Shown: positions 45,422 through 54,289 of the stretch, piece after piece
How positions within the stretch are numbered: the stretch's first letter is position 1
Layout of the letters: the number at the start of each line of letters is the position of its first letter
Source: UBA1847 sp942492205
GTDB lineage: Bacteria; Pseudomonadota; Gammaproteobacteria; Steroidobacterales; Woeseiaceae
Assembly (NCBI GenBank): GCA_942492205.1
Contig: CALODT010000003.1
Coordinates: 310,001-374,000, forward strand
DNA length: 64,000 bases
Direction of reading: 5' to 3'
Program-made: the position numbers and the translations under genes
The notes under the pieces: generated by a model
What the model was told of the DNA's origin: nothing
Database searches by the model: none
Seen by the model: the letters and a program-made list of their open reading frames with translations, nothing else

Positions 45422-46621
45422 TCAAAGACCAAGCACATGCTTGGCGATGATGTTTTTCTGAATCTCGTTCGAGCCGCCGTAGATCGATGCCTTCCGAAAG
45501 TTGAAGTAGCGCAGCGACGATTTCGTTTCACCGTTCTCTCCAATTGATTCGCCAGAGAAGTCAGGCTCGTACTGCTGCGGGACGTAGGGCAATGCGTAGT
45601 AACCGGCCGCCTGCAGGTAAAGCGTGTCGATGGCCTGCTGCAGCTCCGTGCCCTTGATCTTCAGAATCGAAGACTCGGGTCCCGGTGCCTTGCCGGAGGC
45701 AACCGCGGCGAGCGTACGCAGTTCCGTGTATTCCAGTGCCTTCAGTTCGACTTCGACTGCTGCGAGGCGGCGCATGAAATTGTTGTCGTCCGCAAGCGGA
45801 GTGGCGCCGCGCACGGACCGTTCGACCTGGGACCGCAGGCGTCGAACCCGATACCGCGAACGTGCCACGCCGGCGATGTTCGCGCGCTCGTGTTGCAGCA
45901 GCACTTTGCCGTAGGTCCAGCCTTTGCCTTCCTCGCCGACCAGGTTCTCGGCGGGCACTTCGACATCCTCGAAGTGGATTTCATTCACCTCATGCACGCC
46001 GTCAAGGAGGATGATCGGCTTGACCGACACGCCGGGCGTCTTCATGTCGACGAGTATGAAACTGATGCCTTCCTGCCGGCGTGCGACGTCGCTGGTAGTC
46101 CTTGCCAGGCAGAAAATCCAGTCTGCGTGTTGTCCGAGCGTTGTCCAGGTCTTGGTGCCATTGAGGACGTAATGGTCGCCAGCCCGGTCGGCGCGCATCT
46201 TCAGCGAGGCGAGGTCAGAGCCGGCACCGGGTTCGGAGTAACCCTGGCACCACCACACTTTGCTGGCGAGTATGTCGGGAAGGAAGCGCTGTTTCTGCTC
46301 TTCGTTGCCGAACGTGTAGATGACGGGTCCGACCATGCTGAGCCCGAATGGGACGATGATCGGCGCATTGGCGTTTGCTTCCTCGGTCGCAAAAATATAT
46401 TTCTGCACAGGCGTCCAGCCCGTGCCGCCATACTCGACCGGCCAGTTGACCCCGGCCCAGCCCTTCTTGTGCAGCAGTTGTTGCCAGCGGACCTGGTCCT
46501 CGCGCTGCAGCTCGGCGCCGCTGTCCTGTACCTGGCGAATATCCTCGGGATATTCGTCGCGGAAAAAAGCCCTGACCTCTTCCTGAAAAGCCAGTTCTTC
46601 CGGGCTGAAATCTACGTTCAT
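45422..46621 (-). CDS. Acyl-CoA dehydrogenase, FadE-like
   Basis: 399 residues. WCQGYSEPGAGSDLASL (flavin and substrate loop), TKTWTTLGQHADWIF, and C-terminal YFNFRKASIYGGSNEIQKNI. At the position of the classic catalytic Glu (YEGT) there is Gly (YGGS), as in enzymes whose base sits elsewhere in the chain. The first gene of the pair, it probably forms a heterotetramer with the next one. Electrons would go to ETF and then to ETF-QO, encoded at the right end of the window. Confidence 0.92.
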   Translation of the reverse strand: MNVDFSPEELAFQEEVRAFFRDEYPEDIRQVQDSGAELQREDQVRWQQLLHKKGWAGVNWPVEYGGTGWTPVQKYIFATEEANANAPIIVPFGLSMVGPVIYTFGNEEQKQRFLPDILASKVWWCQGYSEPGAGSDLASLKMRADRAGDHYVLNGTKTWTTLGQHADWIFCLARTTSDVARRQEGISFILVDMKTPGVSVKPIILLDGVHEVNEIHFEDVEVPAENLVGEEGKGWTYGKVLLQHERANIAGVARSRYRVRRLRSQVERSVRGATPLADDNNFMRRLAAVEVELKALEYTELRTLAAVASGKAPGPESSILKIKGTELQQAIDTLYLQAAGYYALPYVPQQYEPDFSGESIGENGETKSSLRYFNFRKASIYGGSNEIQKNIIAKHVLGL

Positions 46622-46736
46622 GTGGCTCCTACCCCTCTTAGCATCGCGCGCAGCTTAGCAAACCTCAGATGCGCCGTCTGTTGCGGTTTGTATCATCCGC
46701 TAGTGCCAAGCGGCATGGTTAGGGCAGAATGCGCCG

Positions 46737-47798
46737 ATGAGTTCCAAACCCGATATAGCGGCGCAGCCGATCAAGAGCCGTGAAATGATCCGCGACGCGC
46801 TGCGCAGGCCGCTGCACGACCTAAGAATTTCGCTGCTCGACCAGTGCAATTTTCGTTGCCCGTATTGCATGCCGGAGGACACGTTTCACGCCGACTACGA
46901 GTTTCTCAACAAGCGCCAGCGCCTCACCTACGAAGAGATACTGAGAGTCGCGCGTGTCGCAGCAGGACTCGGCGTCAGCAAGCTTCGCCTCACCGGTGGC
47001 GAGCCGCTGCTCGATAAGAATATCGCCACGCTCATAAGCGGCCTGGCGGGGCTTCCCGGTATCGATGACCTCGCGCTGACCACTAATGGCATGTTGCTGG
47101 CGCCGGTTGCCAAGAAACTGAAAGATGCGGGACTGCATCGAGTAACGATCAGCCTCGATAGCCTCGATGAGGCCGTTTTCAAACACATGAGCGGCGGACG
47201 CGGCGACCTTGGCACGGTACTTGCCGGCATCGAAGCGGCCGAGCGCGCCGGACTTTCGCCGATAAAGATCAATGTTGTCGTGCAGCGTGGCGTAAACGAC
47301 CATACGCTGATCGATCTGCTGGAGCACTTTCGCGGCACCCCACATATCGTTCGCCTGATCGAGTTCATGGATGTCGGTAATCGAAACGGCTGGCGTATGG
47401 AGCAGGTGGTGCCATCAAAAGTACTGCTGGACCAGATTGTCGGTCACTGGCCTTTGCGACGAATCGACAAGAATTATCCGGGCGAGGTAGCGCGGCGCTA
47501 TTCTTACGTCGACGGCAAAGGCGAGATCGGTTTCATCTCCTCCGTGACCGAGCCATTTTGCGGCGACTGCAGTCGCGCCAGGTTATCGGCCGATGGGGTA
47601 CTCTATACCTGCCTGTTTGCGACGCAGGGCACCGATTTGCGAGAGGCATTGCGCAATGAGGCCGACGAGGAAGAGCTAACGGACATACTGTCTCGTATCT
47701 GGTTGCAACGGGCCGATCGCTACAGCGAACTTCGGAGTCCGGAGCTGGCTGAAGCTCACAGACAGCGGAAGGTCGAAATGTACCGGATCGGAGGATAG
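46737..47798 (+). CDS. moaA: GTP 3',8-cyclase MoaA
   Basis: 353 residues, radical SAM. The N-terminal cluster is CNFRCPYCMP (Cx3Cx2C) and the C-terminal cluster has CGDCSRARLSADG with a third Cys in LYTCLF. LRLTGGEPLL is the SAM-binding GGE motif. It makes the first intermediate of molybdopterin from GTP. The C-terminus ends RIGG, the required double Gly tail. First gene of a five-gene cofactor operon. Confidence 0.96.
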   Translation: MSSKPDIAAQPIKSREMIRDALRRPLHDLRISLLDQCNFRCPYCMPEDTFHADYEFLNKRQRLTYEEILRVARVAAGLGVSKLRLTGGEPLLDKNIATLISGLAGLPGIDDLALTTNGMLLAPVAKKLKDAGLHRVTISLDSLDEAVFKHMSGGRGDLGTVLAGIEAAERAGLSPIKINVVVQRGVNDHTLIDLLEHFRGTPHIVRLIEFMDVGNRNGWRMEQVVPSKVLLDQIVGHWPLRRIDKNYPGEVARRYSYVDGKGEIGFISSVTEPFCGDCSRARLSADGVLYTCLFATQGTDLREALRNEADEEELTDILSRIWLQRADRYSELRSPELAEAHRQRKVEMYRIGG

Positions 47799-47799
47799 C

Positions 47800-48276
47800 G
47801 TGAGTAAACTCAGTCATATCGACACCGAGAATCGCCCGACGATGGTCGACATCAGCGGCAAGCAGGAATCGCTGCGCGAGGCGCATGCGCAGACCGTTGT
47901 GCGACTGCCCGAGGCCATCGTGCGGCACATTGCAGGCGACGAGATCGCATCGAAAAAAGGACCGGTTTTCGCCACCGCGATTATCGCGGGCGTAATGGCC
48001 GCAAAAAAGACGCATGAACTCATTCCGTTCTGTCATCCGATCGGCCTGGACGACTGCTCGATCTCAATCCGGATGCACGACAACAGTGCCGTTATTGACT
48101 GCATCTGCAAGGTGCGCCACAAGACCGGTGTGGAAATGGAGGCATTGACCGGAGCCAGCGTTGCCGCGCTTACCGTGTACGACATGCTCAAAGCCATGTC
48201 GCACGATATTGTCATTGGCGATACGCGGCTGATGGCCAAGTCCGGCGGCAAGCGGGACTTCATCCGCGATGAGTGA
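47800..48276 (+). CDS. moaC: Cyclic pyranopterin monophosphate synthase MoaC
   Basis: 158 residues from a GTG at 47800 (GGAGGA just upstream). KLSHIDTENRPTMVDIS, AKKTHELIPFCHPI, VEMEALTGASVAALTVYDMLKA and KSGGKRDF are all MoaC signatures. It completes cPMP formation after MoaA. Starts 1 base after moaA and overlaps mobA by 8 bases. Confidence 0.96.
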   Translation: MSKLSHIDTENRPTMVDISGKQESLREAHAQTVVRLPEAIVRHIAGDEIASKKGPVFATAIIAGVMAAKKTHELIPFCHPIGLDDCSISIRMHDNSAVIDCICKVRHKTGVEMEALTGASVAALTVYDMLKAMSHDIVIGDTRLMAKSGGKRDFIRDE

Positions 48277-48865
48277 GGTGATGCAACGGCCGTTGTTCGG
48301 ACTGCTGCTTGCCGGCGGCGAGAGCCGCCGCATGGGTCGGGACAAGGCGACCCTTCGCCGCGGGGGCCAGACACAGCTGTCTTACGCCATGCGGCTGCTG
48401 GGTGACATTACCGAGCGCGCTTTCGTCTCCGCGCGCGCGGACCAGGATGATGCGGAGCGCGGCCGCTTCCAGCAAATTGTCGATCGATATGAGGGGCTCG
48501 GACCAATTGCCGGCATACTCTCGGCGATGGATGAGTATCCTGACGTCGATTGGCTGGTGATGGCCTGCGATCTGCCCAATATCGACGCCGGGACCTTGTC
48601 GAAGCTGGTGGCTGATCGCGCGCTGGACAAGCCGTTCACGGCCTATATCAGCAGTCACGACGGCCTTCCTGAACCGCTGTGCGCTGTCTACGCAGCAGTC
48701 AGTGCCGATATCCTGAGGCGTTTCGTGGCCGACGGCGTAAACTGCCCCAGAAAGATCCTGATTCGTTCCGACACCTTTCTGCTTGAGCAGCCGAATCCTC
48801 GCGCACTGGACAACATCAACACGCCTGACGATCTCAGGCATAGCCTGCTCGGAGAAGCGTCGTGA
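48269..48865 (+). CDS. mobA: Molybdenum cofactor guanylyltransferase MobA
   Basis: 198 residues. The N-terminal GLLLAGGESRRMGRDKATL is the nucleotidyltransferase loop; VMACDLPNID carries the metal Asp. It attaches GMP to molybdopterin for DMSO-reductase-family enzymes. Located inside the moa operon, overlapping moaC (8 bases) and moaD (GTGA). Confidence 0.92.
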   Translation: MSEVMQRPLFGLLLAGGESRRMGRDKATLRRGGQTQLSYAMRLLGDITERAFVSARADQDDAERGRFQQIVDRYEGLGPIAGILSAMDEYPDVDWLVMACDLPNIDAGTLSKLVADRALDKPFTAYISSHDGLPEPLCAVYAAVSADILRRFVADGVNCPRKILIRSDTFLLEQPNPRALDNINTPDDLRHSLLGEAS

Positions 48866-49116
48866 GCGTTGCCGCTAAAACCATAACCGTGCGCTATTTC
48901 GCGATGTTCCGTGAGCACGCGGGCCTCAGCGAAGAGACCTTGAGTCTCGACGTCAAGACCGCAAAGGATGTCTTCGAGAAGACCCGGCTGCGCCACGGCT
49001 CCAGCGAGCCGAACGGTCATTGCAAGGTCGCGATCAACGATGAAATGGCGGACTGGTCTTCCCCGGTCAGCGATGGCGATACGGTCCTGCTGTTTCCTCC
49101 GGTCGCCGGTGGCTGA
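48862..49116 (+). CDS. moaD: Molybdopterin synthase small subunit MoaD
   Basis: 84 residues, ubiquitin-like. It ends VLLFPPVAGG, the Gly-Gly tail that is thiocarboxylated to carry sulfur. GTG start at 48862 overlaps the mobA stop. Followed one base later by moaE. No moeB is seen nearby. Confidence 0.95.
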   Translation: MSVAAKTITVRYFAMFREHAGLSEETLSLDVKTAKDVFEKTRLRHGSSEPNGHCKVAINDEMADWSSPVSDGDTVLLFPPVAGG

Positions 49117-49117
49117 C

Positions 49118-49561
49118 ATGGGTGACAGCGTCGCCGTAACGTCAGAAGCGATAAATGCCGAGACCCTGAAGGACTCACTTGCGAACGCTGCTGCTGGCGG
49201 TTTCTGCAGTTTCGAGGGCTGGGTCAGGAATCTGAACGAGGGTCGTGCCGTCGAGCGTCTTGAGTATGAGGCGTATGCGCCGCTCGTTATCTCAGAAGGG
49301 CAGCGTGTCCTCGATGAGGCGCGTGAACGATTCCCGTTTCTTGAGGCGCGCTGCGTGCATCGAACGGGCCTCCTGGAAATCGGCGACCTGGCCGTCTGGG
49401 TTGGCGTAGCTTCGGCGCATCGCGACGAGGCGTTCAAAGCCTGTCGCTACATCATCGATGAGCTGAAAGTACGGCTGCCCATCTGGAAGAAGGAACATTA
49501 CGTTGATGGCGATTCCGGATGGGTCAACTGCGAACGCTGTGCAGAGCACGGCGCTCACTGA
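49118..49561 (+). CDS. moaE: Molybdopterin synthase catalytic subunit MoaE
   Basis: 147 residues from ATG 49118 (MGDSVAVTSEAI); a longer in-frame reading overlaps moaD and was not used. FEGWVRNLNEGRAVERLEYEAY is a variant of the usual FxGxVRxxNxG motif, and IGDLAVWVGVASAHRDEAF and PIWKKEHYVDG are strongly conserved. It moves two sulfurs from MoaD to cPMP. Last gene of the operon. Confidence 0.95.
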   Translation: MGDSVAVTSEAINAETLKDSLANAAAGGFCSFEGWVRNLNEGRAVERLEYEAYAPLVISEGQRVLDEARERFPFLEARCVHRTGLLEIGDLAVWVGVASAHRDEAFKACRYIIDELKVRLPIWKKEHYVDGDSGWVNCERCAEHGAH

Positions 49562-49644
49562 GCGCCAGGCCGACCAGAAGCGGCCATTGCAGATTGTGTG
49601 GCTATCAGGTATCACTACTTGCTGGTCGGTGATTGGGGGAGCGT

Positions 49645-50109
49645 GTGCGGCTGATTAAGTCCATTGACGATGCAAAGAGGCTCGAAGGCGAGGAAGTCGG
49701 TCTGTCCGACTGGGTCGTCATCGATCAGCACCGTATCGATCAGTTCGCCGAGGCGACCGGGGACTATCAATGGATCCACGTCGACACCGAGCGCGCGGCC
49801 AGGGAAATGCCGGACGGCAAGACCATCTCGCATGGCTACCTGACGCTCGCTTTGATTCCAGCGCTGACGGGCAACTTCATTGAAGTTGAAAACCTCGCGC
49901 GGGCAATAAATTTCGGCCTGAACAAAGTTCGTTTTTATGCGCCGGTCCCGGTCGGTGCTCGGCTGCGGGCCAGGGCTAAAGTACTGCAGGCCCGAAAACG
50001 GGCAGGCGCCCTGTTGCTGACATCCGAGGTCCGGCTCGAGATGGACGGTGCGCGCAAACCCGCCTGTGTCGCTGAGACGCTGGGCATGTATTTTTTCGAC
50101 GAACAATAG
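49645..50109 (+). CDS. MaoC-family (R)-enoyl-CoA hydratase-like protein
   Basis: About 154 residues, hot-dog fold. FAEATGDYQWIHVD carries the hydratase motif with Asp and His, followed by GKTISHGYLTLALI. These are the catalytic positions of MaoC dehydratases. GTG at 49645 with GGGGGA a few bases upstream is preferred to TTG 49633. It sits at the head of an acyl-CoA gene group. Substrate unknown. Confidence 0.88.
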   Translation: MRLIKSIDDAKRLEGEEVGLSDWVVIDQHRIDQFAEATGDYQWIHVDTERAAREMPDGKTISHGYLTLALIPALTGNFIEVENLARAINFGLNKVRFYAPVPVGARLRARAKVLQARKRAGALLLTSEVRLEMDGARKPACVAETLGMYFFDEQ

Positions 50110-50172
50110 ATTGGCAGCTCCTCGGCCCGGAACATGGGTCGTGCCAGGCTTTTGGGGAGGTAAGGAGTGACT

Positions 50173-50355
50173 ATGCGTGAACTCGGTTTCTGGGGGATTA
50201 TTCATCTCGCGCTCGTCGTGTATGCGGCCGTGCGAATTCTCGACAGCTCAGCAGACACGTTGCGAAAGATCATCTGGATCGCAGTCGTTGCAGCCTTTCC
50301 GCTGCTCGGACTGGTCGTGTGGTTTTTCTTCGGCCCCGGCACCCCCAAGAAATAG
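50173..50355 (+). CDS. Small membrane protein with PLDc N-terminal-like domain
   Basis: 60 residues with two hydrophobic helices (about 5-23 and 34-53), the second ending LGLVVWFFFGPGTP. This resembles the phospholipase D N-terminal (PLDc_N) membrane module found as a stand-alone small protein. ATG at 50173 has AAGGAG 5 bases upstream. Function unknown. Confidence 0.7.
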   Translation: MRELGFWGIIHLALVVYAAVRILDSSADTLRKIIWIAVVAAFPLLGLVVWFFFGPGTPKK

Positions 50356-50458
50356 CCTGCACCCGACAAGTGGCTGTCACCCGATCAGCTATTGCAGGCA
50401 GTAACGTCGGTCGTGCGGCCGACAGGACTCACTAGAAACGTCAGGACAGGAACCAGAT

Positions 50459-52090
50459 ATGCACGGACTCATGATGAACAGGCCTCTGCTAATCTCCTCG
50501 ATCGCAGAGCATGCAGAAAAATTTCATGGCGACCGCGAGATCGTCTCGGTAACGGCAGACAATCCGCGGCATCGATGCACGATTCGTGACGCCATTGGCC
50601 GCTCCAGGAAGCTGGCCAACGCGCTCGATCGGCTCGGACTCTCGCAGGGTGACCGGGTGGCGACCATCGCCTGGAACGACTATCGGCATCTCGAGATGTA
50701 CTACGGCATCAGTGGGGCTGGCTATGTCTGCCATACGATCAACCCGCGGCTGTTTCCCGAGCAGCTGATCTTCATTATCAATCATGCCGAGGATCGCTGG
50801 ATATTTACCGACGTCATGTTCGTGCCGCTGCTGGAAAAGTTATTGCCGCAGATTCCAAACGTCGAGGGATTCGTCGTCATGACCGATGCGGCGCACATGC
50901 CGGAGACGTCACTACCCAACGCAGTCTGTTACGAGACTCTCATAGCCGACGAATCTTCCGACTACGAATGGCCGGAACTCGACGAGCGTGCGGCGTCGGC
51001 GCTGTGTTACACGTCAGGCACCACCGGGGATCCGAAGGGCGTGCTTTATGATCACCGTTCGCAGGTTCTGCATGCCTATGCGGCGCCTGCGCCTGACGTA
51101 ATGAATCTCTCCAGCACCGACGTTGTGCTGCCCGTGGTACCGCTATTTCATGTGAATGCGTGGGGCATTCCATACTCCTGCCTCATGGTCGGGGCAAAGC
51201 TGGTCTTTCCAGGGCCCAAAATGGGTGATGGCGCTGCTCTGTTTGAGTTGCTGGACTCCGAGGATGTGACCATGGCGCTGGGCGTGCCGACAGTCTGGCT
51301 GGCGCTACTGCAGTACTGCGCGACTGAGGGCAAGCGGCTCGACAAGCTGAGATCCACACTGGTCGGCGGAGCCGCGGTGCCACGATCGATGATCGAGGAA
51401 TTTCGTGATCAACATGGCGTCGAACTGCGTCAGGGCTGGGGCATGACCGAGATGAGTCCGCTGGGGACCTGTAATACGCTGAAGGCCGGGCTCGAATCGC
51501 TATCGGCCGATGCGCGACTGGATCTGGCAACGAAAGCCGGTCGCGGCATCTTCGGCTGCGAGCTGCGCATCGTCGATGATGCAGGCCAGGAGCTGCCGTG
51601 GGACGGCGTGGCCTACGGGGCATTGCAGGTCCGCGGGCCCTGGATCTGCAGCGACTATTTCAAGCTCGAGGGTGCCGCGGGTTCACACACAGAGGACGGC
51701 TGGTTCGATACCGGCGACGTTGCAACCATAGACGCCCACGGCTACATGACGATAACCGATCGCACCAAGGACGTGATCAAGTCTGGTGGCGAATGGATCA
51801 GCTCGATTGCTCTCGAGAATGCTGCGATGGGTCATCCGGGGGTTGCCGAGGCCGCCGTCATCGGCGTTGCGCATCCGAAGTGGACGGAGCGCCCGTTGCT
51901 TGTGATCGTTCCTGCGGAGGGGCAGGATCTCGAAAAAGATGACGTGCTGGCATTCCTCAAAGGCAAAGTGGCGGACTGGTGGATACCGAATGACGCCGTA
52001 TTTGTCGAGCAACTGCCGCATACGGCGACGGGCAAGGTAAAGAAAATTGAATTGAGAGAGCAATTCGCTGACTATTCCTTTCCCGAGTGA
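50459..52090 (+). CDS. Medium/long-chain fatty-acyl-CoA ligase (AMP-forming)
   Basis: 543 residues. A core YTSGTTGDPKGV (P-loop), GWGMTEMSP, DGWFDTGD and the C-terminal TATGKVKK with its Lys show an intact ANL-family acyl-CoA synthetase. The CoA loop and hinge DRTKDVIKSGGEWIS are also present. AGGA 8 bases before ATG. It activates fatty or other carboxylic acids to CoA thioesters. Likely works with the acyl-CoA dehydrogenases and MaoC encoded nearby. Confidence 0.93.
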   Translation: MHGLMMNRPLLISSIAEHAEKFHGDREIVSVTADNPRHRCTIRDAIGRSRKLANALDRLGLSQGDRVATIAWNDYRHLEMYYGISGAGYVCHTINPRLFPEQLIFIINHAEDRWIFTDVMFVPLLEKLLPQIPNVEGFVVMTDAAHMPETSLPNAVCYETLIADESSDYEWPELDERAASALCYTSGTTGDPKGVLYDHRSQVLHAYAAPAPDVMNLSSTDVVLPVVPLFHVNAWGIPYSCLMVGAKLVFPGPKMGDGAALFELLDSEDVTMALGVPTVWLALLQYCATEGKRLDKLRSTLVGGAAVPRSMIEEFRDQHGVELRQGWGMTEMSPLGTCNTLKAGLESLSADARLDLATKAGRGIFGCELRIVDDAGQELPWDGVAYGALQVRGPWICSDYFKLEGAAGSHTEDGWFDTGDVATIDAHGYMTITDRTKDVIKSGGEWISSIALENAAMGHPGVAEAAVIGVAHPKWTERPLLVIVPAEGQDLEKDDVLAFLKGKVADWWIPNDAVFVEQLPHTATGKVKKIELREQFADYSFPE

Positions 52091-52123
52091 TCCCGGCTTC
52101 TTGCCAACAATCAAGGAATTCAG

Positions 52124-52873
52124 ATGGGCGATCCGTCGCGACTCTATGGACTAAATGCGCTCGTACTAAATGCGTCGGGCGGCATCGGAGAGGCCATCGC
52201 CCGAACGCTGGTCAAGCATGGCGCTACCGTTGTCGCGGTGGATATGCCGAGCAGCGGCATTACCCAGCAATACACGCGTGTTAAAGGTATCAGCGGCCAG
52301 GCGGCATCACTCACCGATGCCGGGCAGTATCAAGGCATGCTGGAGAAAGCAGCAAACGAGCTGGGTAGCCTGGATATCCTCGTCAACGACCTGCCGCTCT
52401 ATCCGGACGCGCCGCTGCAGGACGCGGATGAGGACCTGGAGCGCCTGCTGAAGTCCCGTGCTTCCCTGATGCTCGAAAGCTGCCGGGCGGCCTTGCCGTA
52501 CTTAAAGAAGAGCCCGCAGGGACGCATTATCAACATTGGCTTCCTGCGCAGCTGCTTTGCTGAAGCCGGCGAGGGCGCCTTTGCGCGTGCAGAGCAGGAC
52601 CTCGCAGACCTGACGCGTGCGATCGCGGCCGATTCCGGCGAATACGCAATCACAGCCAACTACATTCAGCCTGGAGCGGTGATGACGCCGGACAGTCGCG
52701 AGGTCTTTCGCAAGAACAAGGCGTTACGGGATTACTGCATCAAACGGTCCGCCGCGAAGCGCCTCGGCGAGCCGGTGGATATCGCGAAAGTCGCATTGTT
52801 CCTCGCCAGCGACGATGCGGTATTCGTAAGCGGTACGGGCATCTCTGTCGACGGTGGTCTGTCCGGAGACTAG
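52124..52873 (+). CDS. SDR-family protein with degenerate active site
   Basis: 249 residues of the short-chain dehydrogenase fold, from LYGLNALVLNASGGIGEA to FVSGTGISVDGGLSGD at the C-terminus. The cofactor motif TGxxxGIG is changed to LNASGGIG, and the YxxxK pair is replaced by FARAE (Phe near 153, Glu near 157). The catalytic Ser region reads INIGFLRS. It may be a non-catalytic SDR or use other residues. It starts 33 bases after the ligase and ends one base before tesB. Confidence 0.85.
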   Translation: MGDPSRLYGLNALVLNASGGIGEAIARTLVKHGATVVAVDMPSSGITQQYTRVKGISGQAASLTDAGQYQGMLEKAANELGSLDILVNDLPLYPDAPLQDADEDLERLLKSRASLMLESCRAALPYLKKSPQGRIINIGFLRSCFAEAGEGAFARAEQDLADLTRAIAADSGEYAITANYIQPGAVMTPDSREVFRKNKALRDYCIKRSAAKRLGEPVDIAKVALFLASDDAVFVSGTGISVDGGLSGD

Positions 52874-52874
52874 C

Positions 52875-53774
52875 ATGCACCCGGTATTGAAGGATCTCAT
52901 CGCGCTGCTCAAGCTCGAGCGCATCGAGGACAATATTTTTCGCGGAGACAGCCGCGATATCGGCAGCCCGCAGGTGTTCGGCGGGCAGGTTGTCGGCCAG
53001 GCCTTGTCGGCGGCTCAACATACGGTAGAAGGGAGGGTCGCGCACTCGCTGCATGCCTACTTCCTGCGCCGCGGTGACGTCAATGCGCCTATTATTTACG
53101 ATGTGGACCGGGCGCGCGATGGCGGCAGCTTTTCCAATCGCCGCGTGGTCGCGATTCAGCACGGTAGGCCGATACTGAACCTGGCCGCATCGTTTCAGAC
53201 GCCGGAGCAAGGCCTCGAGCACCAGGGGGATATGCCGGAAGCGCCGCCGCCGGAGGGCCTGAAAGACCTTACCGAGGTTGCCGCAGACGTGTTGGAAAAC
53301 GTGCCGATGAAACTGCGCCGTTTCATGACGGACAAGCGCCCATTCGAATTTCGCCCGGTAGATCCCGTCAGCCTGGATGCGCGAGAGAAGTTGCCGCCGA
53401 GAAAACACGTCTGGATTCGCGCCGTCGATCGCCTTCCAGACGACCGCGCGTTGCACCAGAACCTGCTCGCTTATGTATCCGATTTCGAGCTGCTGGCAAC
53501 GTCGACATTGCCGCATGGCTTATCCATGACGCGCGGCGGCGTCATCATGGCGAGCCTCGACCACGCGCTCTGGTTTCACCGCGACTTCAGGATAGACGAG
53601 TGGCTGCTGTACTCGATGGACAGTCCGAACGCCTCCGGTGCGCGTGGCTTCGCTCGCGGTCAGCTGTTCACAAGGGACGGCAGCTTGGTGGCATCGACGT
53701 CGCAGGAAGGGCTGGTGCGCGTTGTCGATGCGACTCGCAGGCGGCAGCGGTCAGACCCGAAGAAGCAAGCTTAG
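52875..53774 (+). CDS. tesB: Acyl-CoA thioesterase II
   Basis: 299 residues with a double hot-dog fold. FGGQVVGQALSAAQHTV at the N-terminus, HSLHAYFLRRGD, and C-terminal SLDHALWFHRDFRIDEWLLY carrying the Asp of the catalytic set are typical TesB motifs. It hydrolyses medium and long acyl-CoAs. ATG 52875 follows the SDR stop by one base. The 3' end overlaps the convergent carbonic-anhydrase-like gene by four bases. Confidence 0.93.
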   Translation: MHPVLKDLIALLKLERIEDNIFRGDSRDIGSPQVFGGQVVGQALSAAQHTVEGRVAHSLHAYFLRRGDVNAPIIYDVDRARDGGSFSNRRVVAIQHGRPILNLAASFQTPEQGLEHQGDMPEAPPPEGLKDLTEVAADVLENVPMKLRRFMTDKRPFEFRPVDPVSLDAREKLPPRKHVWIRAVDRLPDDRALHQNLLAYVSDFELLATSTLPHGLSMTRGGVIMASLDHALWFHRDFRIDEWLLYSMDSPNASGARGFARGQLFTRDGSLVASTSQEGLVRVVDATRRRQRSDPKKQA

Positions 53775-54289
53775 GCGCCGAACTGCTCATTGAAGCGCCG
53801 CGCGTTCTGCACGTAGATATCAGCCGACCAGGCAATGTGGGCGATCTCTTCTTCGCTGAGTTCGCGGGCCACGCGCGCCGGGGAGCCCAGGATTAACGAG
53901 CCGTCCGGGAACTCCTTGTTCTCGGTGACGAGTGAATGCGCACCAACAATACAATTTCTGCCGATCACCGATCCGTTCAACAGCGTACTGCCAATACCGA
54001 TCAGCGAATTGTCGGCAATACGACAGCCGTGCAGCATCACGCGGTGGCCCACCGTGACGCCATCGCCAACGATTAGCGGAATGCCCGGGTCCGTGTGCAG
54101 GATACAGCCGTCCTGGATGTTGCTGCGTTCACCGACTTCGAGCCAGTCGTTGTCGCCACGCAATACGGAATTGAACCACACGCTTGCCGCGTTCTTCAGG
54201 CGTACGCTGCCGATGATCATCGCGTTTTCCGCGATGAAATGGCCGTTACCCTGCAGTTCCGGCGCCCGGTCGCCGAGCGCCTGCATCAC
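53771..54289 (-). CDS. Gamma-carbonic-anhydrase family protein (YrdA/PaaY-like)
   Basis: 172 residues of left-handed beta-helix hexapeptide repeats. Zinc ligands fit H65-like and two more His in ILHTDPG, TVGHRVMLHG. RGDNDWLEVGERSNIQDG is conserved in the family. Enzymatic activity (carbonic anhydrase or thioesterase, as in PaaY) cannot be told from sequence. Its start overlaps the gpmA stop as ATGA. Confidence 0.9.
   Translation of the reverse strand: MMQALGDRAPELQGNGHFIAENAMIIGSVRLKNAASVWFNSVLRGDNDWLEVGERSNIQDGCILHTDPGIPLIVGDGVTVGHRVMLHGCRIADNSLIGIGSTLLNGSVIGRNCIVGAHSLVTENKEFPDGSLILGSPARVARELSEEEIAHIAWSADIYVQNARRFNEQFGA

Noticed and set aside
46622..46736. Possible molybdenum-cofactor riboswitch before moaA
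   Set aside because: The gap is only about 115 bases and shows no convincing set of conserved helices.
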